Of a stretch of DNA of 64,000 nucleotides, positions 17,417 to 25,600 are shown piece after piece; position 1 is the stretch's first letter; every line of letters begins with the position of its first letter. The stretch spans positions 1,364,001-1,428,000 of the forward strand of contig OY764867.1 in the NCBI GenBank assembly GCA_963668535.1, in the 5' to 3' direction. The notes beneath the pieces were generated by a model. That model searched no databases, was not told where the DNA came from, and saw only the letters and a list, made by a program, of their open reading frames with translations. Both the position numbers and the translations under genes were made by a program. The DNA is from F22 sp963668535. Its GTDB lineage: Bacteria; Bacteroidota; Bacteroidia; Bacteroidales; Bacteroidaceae.

Positions 17417-18265
17417 ATGAATATTCAAGGACATTACATGTATAGCATCGGCTTTTTCTTATTTGTATTGCTATCAGTTGTTTCTGTTGCTGCACTGATA
17501 GTAATGTGCGTTCGTGTTCGTCGTCAAATACGCACGACTCGTGATAATATTCAAGAGGCTATTCAAAAGGTTGAAAAGGCTAATCAGGCCAAAAGTATTT
17601 TTATTCGTGCGTTTGATCATACCATACGTACACCATTAAATGCTGTGTTTGGTTTTTCGAGTATATTGTCTCATGAGGAAATATCTCCAAAAGAGAAAAG
17701 GAGTTATGCAGCTATTCTTAATGATAGTGCCATAAGTGTGTTATCTTCCATTACTGATATTTTAGATATGAGTCGTTTGGAGTCTGGCTTGCTTCCTATG
17801 GCAGGGGGAGCACAAGAATTGTCCGTATTATTGACCACTTGGCTCAAAGACATTGAACGGGTCTATAAAGACAAGTGCAGTATCCGATATCCAGAGCATA
17901 TACCTACTGTACATATAGCTACAGATTTGGCTCGATTCAAAGAGTTGTTTTACAGTGTATATACTTACACAGGAGCAAACGTTAAACAACTATTGCCTGA
18001 AAGTAGTCACGGTAGACCATACATTTCATTGAGTGTTACCTACATAGAAAGTAGAGGAGTGGTTGTATTGCGTTTTATTGGCTCACCATTGGCGTATGAT
18101 GATACTGAGCAAGTCTATCATGATATGATGATTCGTAATCATATCAACGAGTTAGTGCTGAAGTATTTTAAAGGCGATTATTTGATGTACCCCTCACAAG
18201 ATATCTCTCAGGGTATGATTGAGATACATTACCCTGTCTATTCTTCAAAACAAGTAAATGAATAA
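17417..18265 (+). CDS. Histidine-kinase-like membrane protein with degenerate ATPase domain
   Basis: The 282-residue protein has an N-terminal membrane span (about 10-33), a coiled linker, and a HisKA domain keeping H68 in FDHTIRTPLNAVFGFSSIL, close to the upstream kinase. The C-terminal half aligns to a HATPase (LARFKELFYSVYTYT), but the N-box Asn is replaced (Tyr184 by my alignment), the DxG G1 motif is absent (FIGSPL), and there is no GxGL G2 motif. It therefore probably cannot bind ATP normally. It may act as a phospho-accepting or regulatory partner of the upstream kinase; this is inference. No sensor domain is present. Confidence 0.7.
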   Translation: MNIQGHYMYSIGFFLFVLLSVVSVAALIVMCVRVRRQIRTTRDNIQEAIQKVEKANQAKSIFIRAFDHTIRTPLNAVFGFSSILSHEEISPKEKRSYAAILNDSAISVLSSITDILDMSRLESGLLPMAGGAQELSVLLTTWLKDIERVYKDKCSIRYPEHIPTVHIATDLARFKELFYSVYTYTGANVKQLLPESSHGRPYISLSVTYIESRGVVVLRFIGSPLAYDDTEQVYHDMMIRNHINELVLKYFKGDYLMYPSQDISQGMIEIHYPVYSSKQVNE

Positions 18266-18368
18266 GGAGAGAAAATCTTCAAAATCCATGGTGTTTCGTC
18301 TTTTAATTGTTAAATAGTTTTCTTAGCGTGATTTTTTAATTAAGGAATGTAAAAACAATGGGTAAAGT

Positions 18369-18399
18369 TTTGGAGGTTTAAAATTATTCCTTACCTTTG
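18369..18399 (+). promoter_or_regulatory. Promoter of tRNA-Gln
   Basis: TTTG at 18369-18372, 19 nt spacer, TACCTTTG at 18392-18399; the mature tRNA begins 33 nt further on. Confidence 0.65.
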
Positions 18400-18431
18400 C
18401 ATCGCTTTCCAAAAGAAAGTACTCAAGGTTT

Positions 18432-18502
18432 AGTCCCATGGTGTAATGGTAGCACTACAGTTTTTGGTACTGTCAGTCTAGGTTCGAATCCTGGTGGGAC
18501 TA
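18432..18502 (+). tRNA. tRNA-Gln (anticodon TTG)
   Basis: The 71-nt cloverleaf has a perfect 7-bp acceptor stem (18432-18438 with 18495-18501), a 3-bp D stem, a 5-bp anticodon stem (18457-18461 with 18469-18473) enclosing TTG at 18464-18466, and a T arm with GGTTCGAATCC. The discriminator is A18502; CCA is not encoded. It has its own promoter and terminator. Confidence 0.95.
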
Positions 18503-18514
18503 CTTTAATAGTAG

Positions 18515-18549
18515 CAGCGGAAACTCATTCGAGTTTTCGCTGTTTTTTT
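18515..18549 (+). terminator. Terminator after tRNA-Gln
   Basis: A 12-bp stem (18515-18526 with 18531-18542, one G-T pair) and loop ATTC are followed by seven T. Confidence 0.85.
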
Positions 18550-18597
18550 ATGTCATTTTGTAGTACGCAAAATACATTTATATCGTTCATAAATTCT

Positions 18598-18670
18598 GTA
18601 TACGGGAACTTTCTTGCCCATATACGGCATGTTTGCATGGCGTATACGGTTATCTATGCTTGCCGTATAC
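18598..18670 (+). repeat. Short array, TATACGG repeated every 22 bp
   Basis: TATACGG occurs at 18599-18605, 18621-18627 and 18643-18649, exactly 22 bp apart, then inverted as CCGTATA at 18663-18669. The 15 nt between heads are not conserved, unlike an ordinary tandem repeat. Confidence 0.65.
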
Positions 18671-18776
18671 AGTGTGCTGAATGTTGTAACTTCTTAGTGT
18701 TCTAAAGGTTAAAATGAAGTCGTGTCTCGAATATTTGAGAATAGGGGAGGTATACAACACACCAATTAAGTGTAGG

Positions 18777-18820
18777 AAAAGGGGGATATCAAAATTTCTT
18801 TTGATATCCCCCTTTGTTTT
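18777..18820 (-). terminator. Terminator of the SusC/SusD operon (bidirectional)
   Basis: A perfect 14-bp stem (18781-18794 with 18799-18812) has a TTTC loop. The minus strand continues with TTTTCC and the plus strand with TTTGTTTT, so it may stop transcription both ways. Confidence 0.85.
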
Positions 18821-18840
18821 AGTTTCTGTGAAAAATCTTA

Positions 18841-20310
18841 CTATTTGTACTCTGGATTTTGATCGTTATCAGTTAATCCTTCGTTTGCTTCGATTTCAGA
18901 TTGAGGAATAGGTAGTTCCATCTTATCTGAGTGAGCTGGTACATCAACTACTGGATTACCCCAGTGACCATCAATACCTGTACGTGTCATAGCTTCTCCA
19001 CGACGCTTGATGTCAAAGAAACGGTGTCCTTCACAAACTAGTTCACGACGGCGTTCGAGTTGAATAGCATTCACTAAATCATTTCCAGTGTACTCTCCAA
19101 TACCACGAGCTATACGTACTTTGTTAAGGGCTTTGGTAGCTTCAACAGGTTCGTTTGCATCAGCCAAAAGCTCAGCTTTGATCAGATACATTTCTGATGC
19201 ACGTAAGTAGTTGTGCTCTCCTAGAGAAAATGCTGTAGTGCTATGTACTTTGCGTACTAGATAGCCATTTCCTTTTGGACTCTTTAGCCAATCAGATGCA
19301 TCTTCGTTCCATGCAAAGTTAGCACGTTTACGGATGTCAGCATCGTCATATAAGTTGATTAGATTACGTGTCACAACTAGACTGCTATATCCTGACTCAA
19401 CACCAGTATATTTGCCATCTTTAGCTCCATCTGCATAGAACCAGAATGATGGAAGAGATAGATAATATGATTTATCATCTGATGTACTTGGGTAGTCCCA
19501 GATTGTTTCAGAATTTTGAGTTACAAATACATCATGATATTCAGCTTCTGTATTGACAAGTGTTGTACCTGCTACAGCTGCATCTGCGTGAGCTACACCT
19601 TTTGTCTTATCCTTAAGGTCAAGATAAATACGTGCTGCGATGGCATTTGCGCCTTGTGCTGTGATATATGCTTTATCTGTACGACCTGATGCTTCTAGTT
19701 TAGTGCAAGCATCTTCGATATCAGCAACCATTTGATCGTATACTTCTTGAACAGTTGCACGTCCTAGCGGAGTTGTGTCATTGTGAAGACGAAGCACAAC
19801 ACCTGGAGATTGAGGTGCTTCACTAACAGGTTTTGCATACATACGGATCAAGAAGTGATACATATAAGCGCGTAGTGCTTTAGCTTCTCCTTCGATTTGA
19901 TCGCGTTCGCCACATTCTGGGAAACGTCCAATATTGTCTGTGATTACATTACAATTGTGAATCAAGCTATATGCACTTTGCCATGGGTCAGCAGCGTAAG
20001 TTCCTGATACAGTAAAATTGAATTGATATGGAGCTACAAATCGGCCGTAGTTATTTGTAGAAGTTACTAGGGCATCTTCGCCCATTATATCAGGCATAAA
20101 GAATACATATTGATCTAGGTCATGTGCAAGCCTACCGTTGTGCATCCAATCGTAGCAACCAGACAAGACGTGTTGTGCTGATTCTAAATCTTTAAATGCA
20201 GAAGCATCGCTAATTTTATCTTGTGGAGTGACCTCTAGAAAGTCATTGCTACAAGCTGAAAGCATCGCTACGGATGCTACAGCCAGCATGATATTTTTAA
20301 TTCTTCTCAT
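18841..20310 (-). CDS. SusD/RagB family outer-membrane lipoprotein
   Basis: The 489-residue protein has a lipoprotein signal with lipobox LSAC (Cys20) and the SusD N-terminus SNDFLEVTPQDKISDASAFKDLESA. TPR-type helices follow, and the C-terminal RRRELVCEGHRFFDIKRRGEAM is a hallmark of the SusD_RagB domain. SusD proteins sit as lids over SusC transporters and bind the ligand at the cell surface. Start of this gene is 28 nt behind its SusC partner; a strong terminator follows. No enzyme gene is in the operon, so the nutrient is not predicted; it may be glycan or peptide. Confidence 0.93.
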   Translation of the reverse strand: MRRIKNIMLAVASVAMLSACSNDFLEVTPQDKISDASAFKDLESAQHVLSGCYDWMHNGRLAHDLDQYVFFMPDIMGEDALVTSTNNYGRFVAPYQFNFTVSGTYAADPWQSAYSLIHNCNVITDNIGRFPECGERDQIEGEAKALRAYMYHFLIRMYAKPVSEAPQSPGVVLRLHNDTTPLGRATVQEVYDQMVADIEDACTKLEASGRTDKAYITAQGANAIAARIYLDLKDKTKGVAHADAAVAGTTLVNTEAEYHDVFVTQNSETIWDYPSTSDDKSYYLSLPSFWFYADGAKDGKYTGVESGYSSLVVTRNLINLYDDADIRKRANFAWNEDASDWLKSPKGNGYLVRKVHSTTAFSLGEHNYLRASEMYLIKAELLADANEPVEATKALNKVRIARGIGEYTGNDLVNAIQLERRRELVCEGHRFFDIKRRGEAMTRTGIDGHWGNPVVDVPAHSDKMELPIPQSEIEANEGLTDNDQNPEYK

Positions 20311-20338
20311 TATATTATACTAGTTAAGAAGTGATTGT

Positions 20339-23300
20339 TTAGAAATTGACGTTTACACCAAAAAGAACGGTGCGTGGAAGAGGTACAGTACCAGCATCAA
20401 TAGAGCCAGCTGCTCCACCAAGTTCTACATCGTATCCTTTGAAGTCATGATCTAAGTTCCAAGTGTATATATTCTCTATTGAAGCATATAAGCGTACACC
20501 ATTAAGTTGTGCTTTCTCTACGAGTACTTTCGGTAGATTGTAACTAAGGTTGATGCTCTTCAACTTAATAAAGTCTGCATCGTGTAAGAAACGTGTACTG
20601 CGACTATTAGAGTTGTTTTGGTTGTTTGGTACAAAGATTGGATTTTTTGCTGTTGGATTCTCTGGTGTCCAAGAATCAAATTGATCAGTGATTGCTTGGT
20701 GAGGAGAACTGTTCCCATCGTTCAACAAGGAAGCTTCTGCATAGTCATATACTTTACCTCCAAAGCTATAGCCCAACATAAATGAGAAATCAAAGTTTTT
20801 GTAGCTAAAGCTATTTGTTAAAGCTCCGTATACAGTTGGTAGTGCATCGCCAACATGATATTTATCTGCCTTAGAATAATTATTGGTTGTTTTTTGCACA
20901 GTTTTTCCATCAGCATCAGTATCATTATAATACCAAAGTGGATCACCGTTGTTTGGATCTACACCAGCCCATTTTGGGATGTAAAATTCGTACACGCTGT
21001 AGCCTTCTTGGCGTACCTTTGATCCTACGATTTCCATTTCTTGTGGATATTTGGTGACCTCATTTTTGTTGCAGGATGCATTGAAGTTGGTTGACCAAGT
21101 GAAATCTTTTGAGTTGATATTGGTGCTGGTTAAGCTCAATTCTACCCCTTGGTTACTCATTTCACCGATATTTTTCAAGATTGATTCTATGCCTGTGTTA
21201 CCAGCCAAAGGACGTTTTAATAATAAATCATCTGATTGTTTGTGGTAATATTCGAGACTACCAGATAGACGATTGTTAAACAAACTAAAGTCTACACCAA
21301 TGTTGAAGTTTATAGCTTTTTCCCAAGTCAATTCGTCGTTCGCAAATTGAGAGTGGTAAGTAGCCAATTCACCATTATATGCAGCAGTGTCGTACAGACT
21401 ATAATATCCGTAGTAACCACTACTAGATTTGTTACCCGAAGTTCCGTAACTAGCGCGTACTTTTAGGTCGTTGATCCACTCAATATCTTTTATAAAGGCT
21501 TCTTCGCTTAAACGCCAGTTTAAACCAAGACTCCAGAAAGTACCCCATTTGTGACCTGGAGCGAATCGCGAAGAACCGTCTGCACGCATGCTAAATGACG
21601 CAAAGTAGCGGTTCATATAATCGTAGTTGATACGCCCTAGGTACGAGATCATACGTTCTCTGTCCTTTGTTCCCTCTACTTCATCTGGAGTTGCTGCAGT
21701 ATTCAAAGATTGCATACCTTCAGGGAAGTTGATCCCTTCAGCATGAATAAATTCTTTTACAGTCTTGTTTACTTCGTAACCTGCTAATAGGTTGAAATGA
21801 TGATCTTCTTTAACAGTAAACAAGTAGTTCAATGTTGATGTCAATCCAAAAGCTTTATTCCAAGTAGAGTAGCGACTCAAACGACCATTGGCAGACGCAC
21901 CGTTACCGTGTGCTGTGTTGTACCATTGAGTTTCGTTTAGATTCAAGAAGTCATATGACATACTTGTGTGCCATTTTACACCATAGATATTAAAATCTAC
22001 ATATGGATTGACGATAGCACGTGCAGTTTCTGTGTAGTACTTATCCATACTTGCAAATGCGATACCATTCATGTCGTTGAAGATAGGATTGTTGTAGTTA
22101 TATACTACTGCACCTGATTCATCACGAGCAATTTTACCATCTGCATCGTACTTGTAGATAGGCACTGTGTTAGGTACGTTCAAAGCTTGATAAAGACCAG
22201 ATGAGCCACCTGTACCACCTACTGCACTATTTTGTTTTGAAAGAGAGTAGGTAGAGTTGATACCCATACTCATCCACTCGTTTACTTTTCCAGATACATT
22301 GGCACGTCCTGAATAACGTTCGTAGTCAGAACCTTTAGCGATACCATCTTGATCTAGATAACCCATAGAAATGAAATATTTCATATCTTGTGCACCTCCG
22401 CTTACACTAAGGTCATATTGTTGAGCCATCGCAGTATCGTAGAAATTATCTAACCAGTCTGCGTCGTAGCGTAGGCTAGCACCGTCAGTAAGTGTACCTT
22501 TAGCCCCAGTTAATGGGTTTGCTACGTTATATGGGTTGCTTCTATAGATTGCTTGAGTTTGGCTATTTGCGTAAGTTGATGGATCACTTTCACCAGCTGC
22601 AACTCCTGCGTTATAGAAACCTTGGTAGTACAACTTATAGTGTTGTGATGCGTTCATCAAATCATATCCTTGACTTGGAAGTGTCGACCAAGACCATTGA
22701 GATTTGAAGTTTACTTTTGCTTTTCCAGCAGTTCCTTTTTTAGTGGTAATCAAGATGACACCGTTAGCCGCACGTGAGCCATACAAAGCTGCTGCAGAAG
22801 CATCTTTAAGGATAGATACAGATTCAATATCAGCAGGGTTTAAACTTGATAGAGGGTTGGTTGAGTTGTCTGTCAATTTAGACATGTCATCAGCAGCAAT
22901 AGCTACACCATCAATCACATATAGTGGAGATGAAGATGCTGAAATAGATCCAATACCACGGATACGTACTGTCGTTGCAGCACCTGGCTGACCAGAAGTT
23001 GATTGGATTTGCACACCAGCTGCTTGACCTTGTAGGGCCTTTTCGAATGAAGTGGCTGGAGTTTCAGCGATTTTATCACCCTTAACCGCGCTATATGCAC
23101 CAGTCAATGAGTTCTTTTTTGCTGTTCCATAAGCAACAACAGTAACTTCGTCCAATTGTTGCGTGTTTGATTCTAAAACAATCGTAAGACCATCTGCAAT
23201 TGCGACTTCTTTAGGAATCATACCAACGTACGATACGCGAAGTTTTTTTGCACTTGCTGGGATGTTGTTGATTGCGAAATGTCCATCGATGTCAGTGATA

Positions 23301-23455
23301 CTTCCTTGACTTGTACCAACAACTAGGACTGTGGCTCCAATAATAGGCAATTTGTCTTCGCTTGACAAAACTGAACCTTGAATAGAGCGCACCTGTGCCA
23401 TGGCTGCTCCTATTCCGACGAACAGAAGTGCCACGAGAAACATTAATTTTCTCAT
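20339..23455 (-). CDS. SusC/RagA family TonB-dependent transporter
   Basis: The 1038-residue outer-membrane protein begins with a signal peptide (cleavage after AMAQ, about 21), then a CarboxypepD_reg-like domain (SIQGSVLSSEDKLPIIGATVLV, about 23-105), a TonB-box-like DEVTVVAYG, a plug domain with the SusC signature (DIESVSILKDASAAALYGSRAANGVILITTKKG), and a 22-strand barrel ending in aromatic F (LFGVNVNF). It imports the ligand held by the adjacent SusD with TonB energy. The leader has a good promoter and two purine-rich tracts also found before the SusC at 27168. Confidence 0.95.
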   Translation of the reverse strand: MRKLMFLVALLFVGIGAAMAQVRSIQGSVLSSEDKLPIIGATVLVVGTSQGSITDIDGHFAINNIPASAKKLRVSYVGMIPKEVAIADGLTIVLESNTQQLDEVTVVAYGTAKKNSLTGAYSAVKGDKIAETPATSFEKALQGQAAGVQIQSTSGQPGAATTVRIRGIGSISASSSPLYVIDGVAIAADDMSKLTDNSTNPLSSLNPADIESVSILKDASAAALYGSRAANGVILITTKKGTAGKAKVNFKSQWSWSTLPSQGYDLMNASQHYKLYYQGFYNAGVAAGESDPSTYANSQTQAIYRSNPYNVANPLTGAKGTLTDGASLRYDADWLDNFYDTAMAQQYDLSVSGGAQDMKYFISMGYLDQDGIAKGSDYERYSGRANVSGKVNEWMSMGINSTYSLSKQNSAVGGTGGSSGLYQALNVPNTVPIYKYDADGKIARDESGAVVYNYNNPIFNDMNGIAFASMDKYYTETARAIVNPYVDFNIYGVKWHTSMSYDFLNLNETQWYNTAHGNGASANGRLSRYSTWNKAFGLTSTLNYLFTVKEDHHFNLLAGYEVNKTVKEFIHAEGINFPEGMQSLNTAATPDEVEGTKDRERMISYLGRINYDYMNRYFASFSMRADGSSRFAPGHKWGTFWSLGLNWRLSEEAFIKDIEWINDLKVRASYGTSGNKSSSGYYGYYSLYDTAAYNGELATYHSQFANDELTWEKAINFNIGVDFSLFNNRLSGSLEYYHKQSDDLLLKRPLAGNTGIESILKNIGEMSNQGVELSLTSTNINSKDFTWSTNFNASCNKNEVTKYPQEMEIVGSKVRQEGYSVYEFYIPKWAGVDPNNGDPLWYYNDTDADGKTVQKTTNNYSKADKYHVGDALPTVYGALTNSFSYKNFDFSFMLGYSFGGKVYDYAEASLLNDGNSSPHQAITDQFDSWTPENPTAKNPIFVPNNQNNSNSRSTRFLHDADFIKLKSINLSYNLPKVLVEKAQLNGVRLYASIENIYTWNLDHDFKGYDVELGGAAGSIDAGTVPLPRTVLFGVNVNF

Positions 23456-23456
23456 A

Positions 23457-23501
23457 ATTCTCTCTTTAACAATTTAAGCTAAATATTTATTCTCTCTTTT
23501 A
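23457..23501 (-). promoter_or_regulatory. SusC leader with two GAGAGA tracts
   Basis: On the minus strand AAAGAGAGAA lies just before the start codon (23457-23468) and again at 23489-23501. The segment between and the spacing resemble the leader of the SusC at 27168. The proximal tract may act as the ribosome-binding region. Confidence 0.45.
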
Positions 23502-23566
23502 GCCTCACGTATTCATGTAGTGGTATCAATGTGTAAGTATGTAAGGCTTTGTCTCTCAATAACTGA

Positions 23567-23597
23567 CAAAAGTAGAAGAAATATATTACAAATCAAA
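23567..23597 (-). promoter_or_regulatory. Promoter of the SusC/SusD operon
   Basis: On the minus strand TTTG (23597-23594) is followed after 19 nt by TACTTTTG (23574-23567), a good Bacteroidetes -33/-7 pair. The leader would be about 105 nt. Confidence 0.65.
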
Positions 23598-24040
23598 ATA
23601 TTATACTTCCTTTATGATATCTCGTATTCAAGTATGCATTTATTATGCAGGTGTTTGCAGATGCTTTTTAGAAGTTTATCTCACATAATTGTGTTATATG
23701 TTTAGCTTATAAGTATGTTGAGTAACATTTTGGAGATTTTTCATAGATTCTCTCTTTTACGTGTTATCTCTGGTTTAGAATAGTGCCTTTTGATATATAT
23801 CAATAAAAAATGCCCATGATTCTAAGCATTATAAAGTATAATACCTCTCATCTTTCATCATTTATTAGTATGAATGATGGGAGAGATTTAAAAAATCACT
23901 ATGATATCTTGTGAATTTGAAAGTGTGAATTCTTAAAATGATTATAGGATTCGTTTGTGAATTTTGACGATTCTAGTGCTGTGTTGGTAAATTAGATTTC
24001 GTTTTGAGACGAGTCTCTAAGTATTATACACGCAAATGGA

Positions 24041-24079
24041 ATAAAAAAAGAAAAGAGGGTATGTCTTCACGACATACCC
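24041..24079 (-). terminator. Terminator of the second SusC/SusD operon
   Basis: A 9-bp GC-rich stem (24057-24065 with 24071-24079) runs on the minus strand into TCTTTTCTTTTTTT. Two further small hairpins built on GGTGC/GCACC and GTGCTT/AAGCAC lie between it and the gene (24103-24117, 24133-24147). Confidence 0.8.
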
Positions 24080-24173
24080 CCCTTTTAATAGTGTATTAAC
24101 TTGGTGCTTTAGGCACCTATTATATAGACTTTGTGCTTGTGAAGCACCTAGTAATACTTATACAGAGAGAGAA

Positions 24174-24857
24174 TTAATAGCTATCTTCGTCAAAACCAGT
24201 GTAACGGTGACCAGTTAAGATATATTCTGCATCAGTTGTAGCATCGTGGTCTACGACTGAATCAAATATATATTTGTATTCTGGTACGCCTGGCTTAGCC
24301 CATTCTGTTTCAGCTTTTTCAACGCTGACAAATTTGACATGTCCACCGAATGTTTTAAGTTTGATGTATAAACTGTCGCATATATTACCACCTTTTGAAG
24401 TGGCAGCCTTAGTCAAAATTTTACCTTCTTCAATAGCAATACGTACATTTTCACGTGCTTCTATTACTGAAAGACCAGCTGCAGTAGGTTCCCCATCTGG
24501 CATTTCATTAATCACAACTTGGTTGTCATTCAAATCATCAAAAGACAGAGAAGTACTTGCAAAATCTTCTGGAGCACCAGTTAAATTTTCTTTTACTTGG
24601 AATCCGATATGCTTTTGGTGATCCCAGAACCACAAAACATTATGCTCATCGCTAACTGAATTGTAGATTTCAATAGCTACACTGCTACTCATGTCTGCAA
24701 CCATTGAATTATCACTCGCATCATAAAGAGCGTACAAGTATGTACCTGAGTAATCAATGTTCGTGCTTTTCCACACATCTGCATCGTTGTTGTCTGGAAT
24801 GCAAGAAGACAAACCAAGAGCAACACATGCAAGAGCTGTATATAATAACTTCTTCAT
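24174..24857 (-). CDS. Lipid-binding-hydrolase-like (Lipid_bd) lipoprotein
   Basis: The 227-residue lipoprotein (lipobox LSSC, Cys19) has a beta-rich body with ATSKGGNICDSLYIKLKTFGG and a C-terminal YILTGHRYTGFDEDSY. This resembles the Bacteroides 'lipid-binding putative hydrolase' family (Lipid_bd) found in SusC/SusD operons, where it has no proven enzymatic activity. It is the last gene of a four-gene operon, 4 nt after the DUF5012-like gene. I assign the family from motif memory and context; the function is unknown. Confidence 0.6.
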   Translation of the reverse strand: MKKLLYTALACVALGLSSCIPDNNDADVWKSTNIDYSGTYLYALYDASDNSMVADMSSSVAIEIYNSVSDEHNVLWFWDHQKHIGFQVKENLTGAPEDFASTSLSFDDLNDNQVVINEMPDGEPTAAGLSVIEARENVRIAIEEGKILTKAATSKGGNICDSLYIKLKTFGGHVKFVSVEKAETEWAKPGVPEYKYIFDSVVDHDATTDAEYILTGHRYTGFDEDSY

Positions 24858-24861
24858 TGTT

Positions 24862-25569
24862 TTAATCGTTTTTAGTTAGAGTTACAAAGAAATCATGACT
24901 ACCACTACCGAATGATGGTACTAGGTAAATATTTCCTGTTTCAGGATAATATTGACCTTCTTTGATACCGCCGTCAAGTCCCCAATAGGCTTGAGTCATA
25001 GCAACTAGTTTAATTTCATTGCTTGGTGTAAGCTGGATATTAGCATTGTATGCAAGAAAAGCATAAGCGTTATCATATACATACTCTACATAATATCCGC
25101 CGAGCAACTTATCAATAGAGAAGAAACCAGGAGCAATCTTCTTAATTGTCACAATGTATCCTGAATACGGAGTCTCAACACCAGAACCACTTAATCGATA
25201 GCTACCCTCAGCAACGGTATATTTACCAGAAATGTCAGTTGTTACAGTAGGATCACATACATACACTGTACGATCTTTTTCAATATTGATGCCATCAATT
25301 GCCAATGTGTAATGTACACTATAAACACCAATTGTGTGTCCGTCAACTTCACCCGATATTTTTACTTCAGAGCTAATGTTTTCACCTTTGTAGGTTACAT
25401 AGACACCTGGCTCAACATAATCGTTGCCGATTGCTGATATATATTCCTCTCCTCCGGTCACTTCGAAATGAAGCGTGTTTGAGACGTTATGATCGCCTTC
25501 TTCACACGAAACAATTCCAAAGCCCATTAGAACTGAAAGGAATGATATAAGAAATATATTTTTTTTCAT
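24862..25569 (-). CDS. DUF5012-like surface lipoprotein
   Basis: The 235-residue protein has a lipoprotein signal (GIVSC, Cys22) and an N-terminal immunoglobulin-like domain with the pattern YVEPGVYVTYKGENIS...GVYSVHYTLAIDGI near 50-100. That pattern recurs in DUF5011/5012 proteins of SusC/SusD operons. The C-terminal half is beta-rich with many Tyr and Gly. It probably sits on the cell surface and helps bind the ligand, by analogy with other accessory lipoproteins. It follows the SusD gene by 31 nt. Confidence 0.6.
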   Translation of the reverse strand: MKKNIFLISFLSVLMGFGIVSCEEGDHNVSNTLHFEVTGGEEYISAIGNDYVEPGVYVTYKGENISSEVKISGEVDGHTIGVYSVHYTLAIDGINIEKDRTVYVCDPTVTTDISGKYTVAEGSYRLSGSGVETPYSGYIVTIKKIAPGFFSIDKLLGGYYVEYVYDNAYAFLAYNANIQLTPSNEIKLVAMTQAYWGLDGGIKEGQYYPETGNIYLVPSFGSGSHDFFVTLTKND

Positions 25570-25600
25570 TATCTTTCTGTTTGAGTATTAAACATTGTGT

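Larger units (their letters stand above)
18503..18840. other. Intergenic region with terminators and a 22-bp iterated motif
   Basis: No gene is supported here. It holds the tRNA terminator, an array of TATACGG at 18599, 18621 and 18643 with an inverted CCGTATA at 18663, and the terminator of the susD-like gene on the other strand. Confidence 0.7.
23456..24173. other. 718-nt region between the two SusC/SusD operons
   Basis: It holds the SusC leader and promoter, a third copy of the attctctctttta motif (23747-23759), AT-rich sequence without a credible gene, and the terminator region of the upstream operon (24041-24150). Confidence 0.6.

Noticed and set aside
18397..18705. A 102-codon plus-strand frame over the tRNA-Gln region
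   Set aside because: It runs through the tRNA, its terminator and the 22-bp array; the composition is not protein-like.
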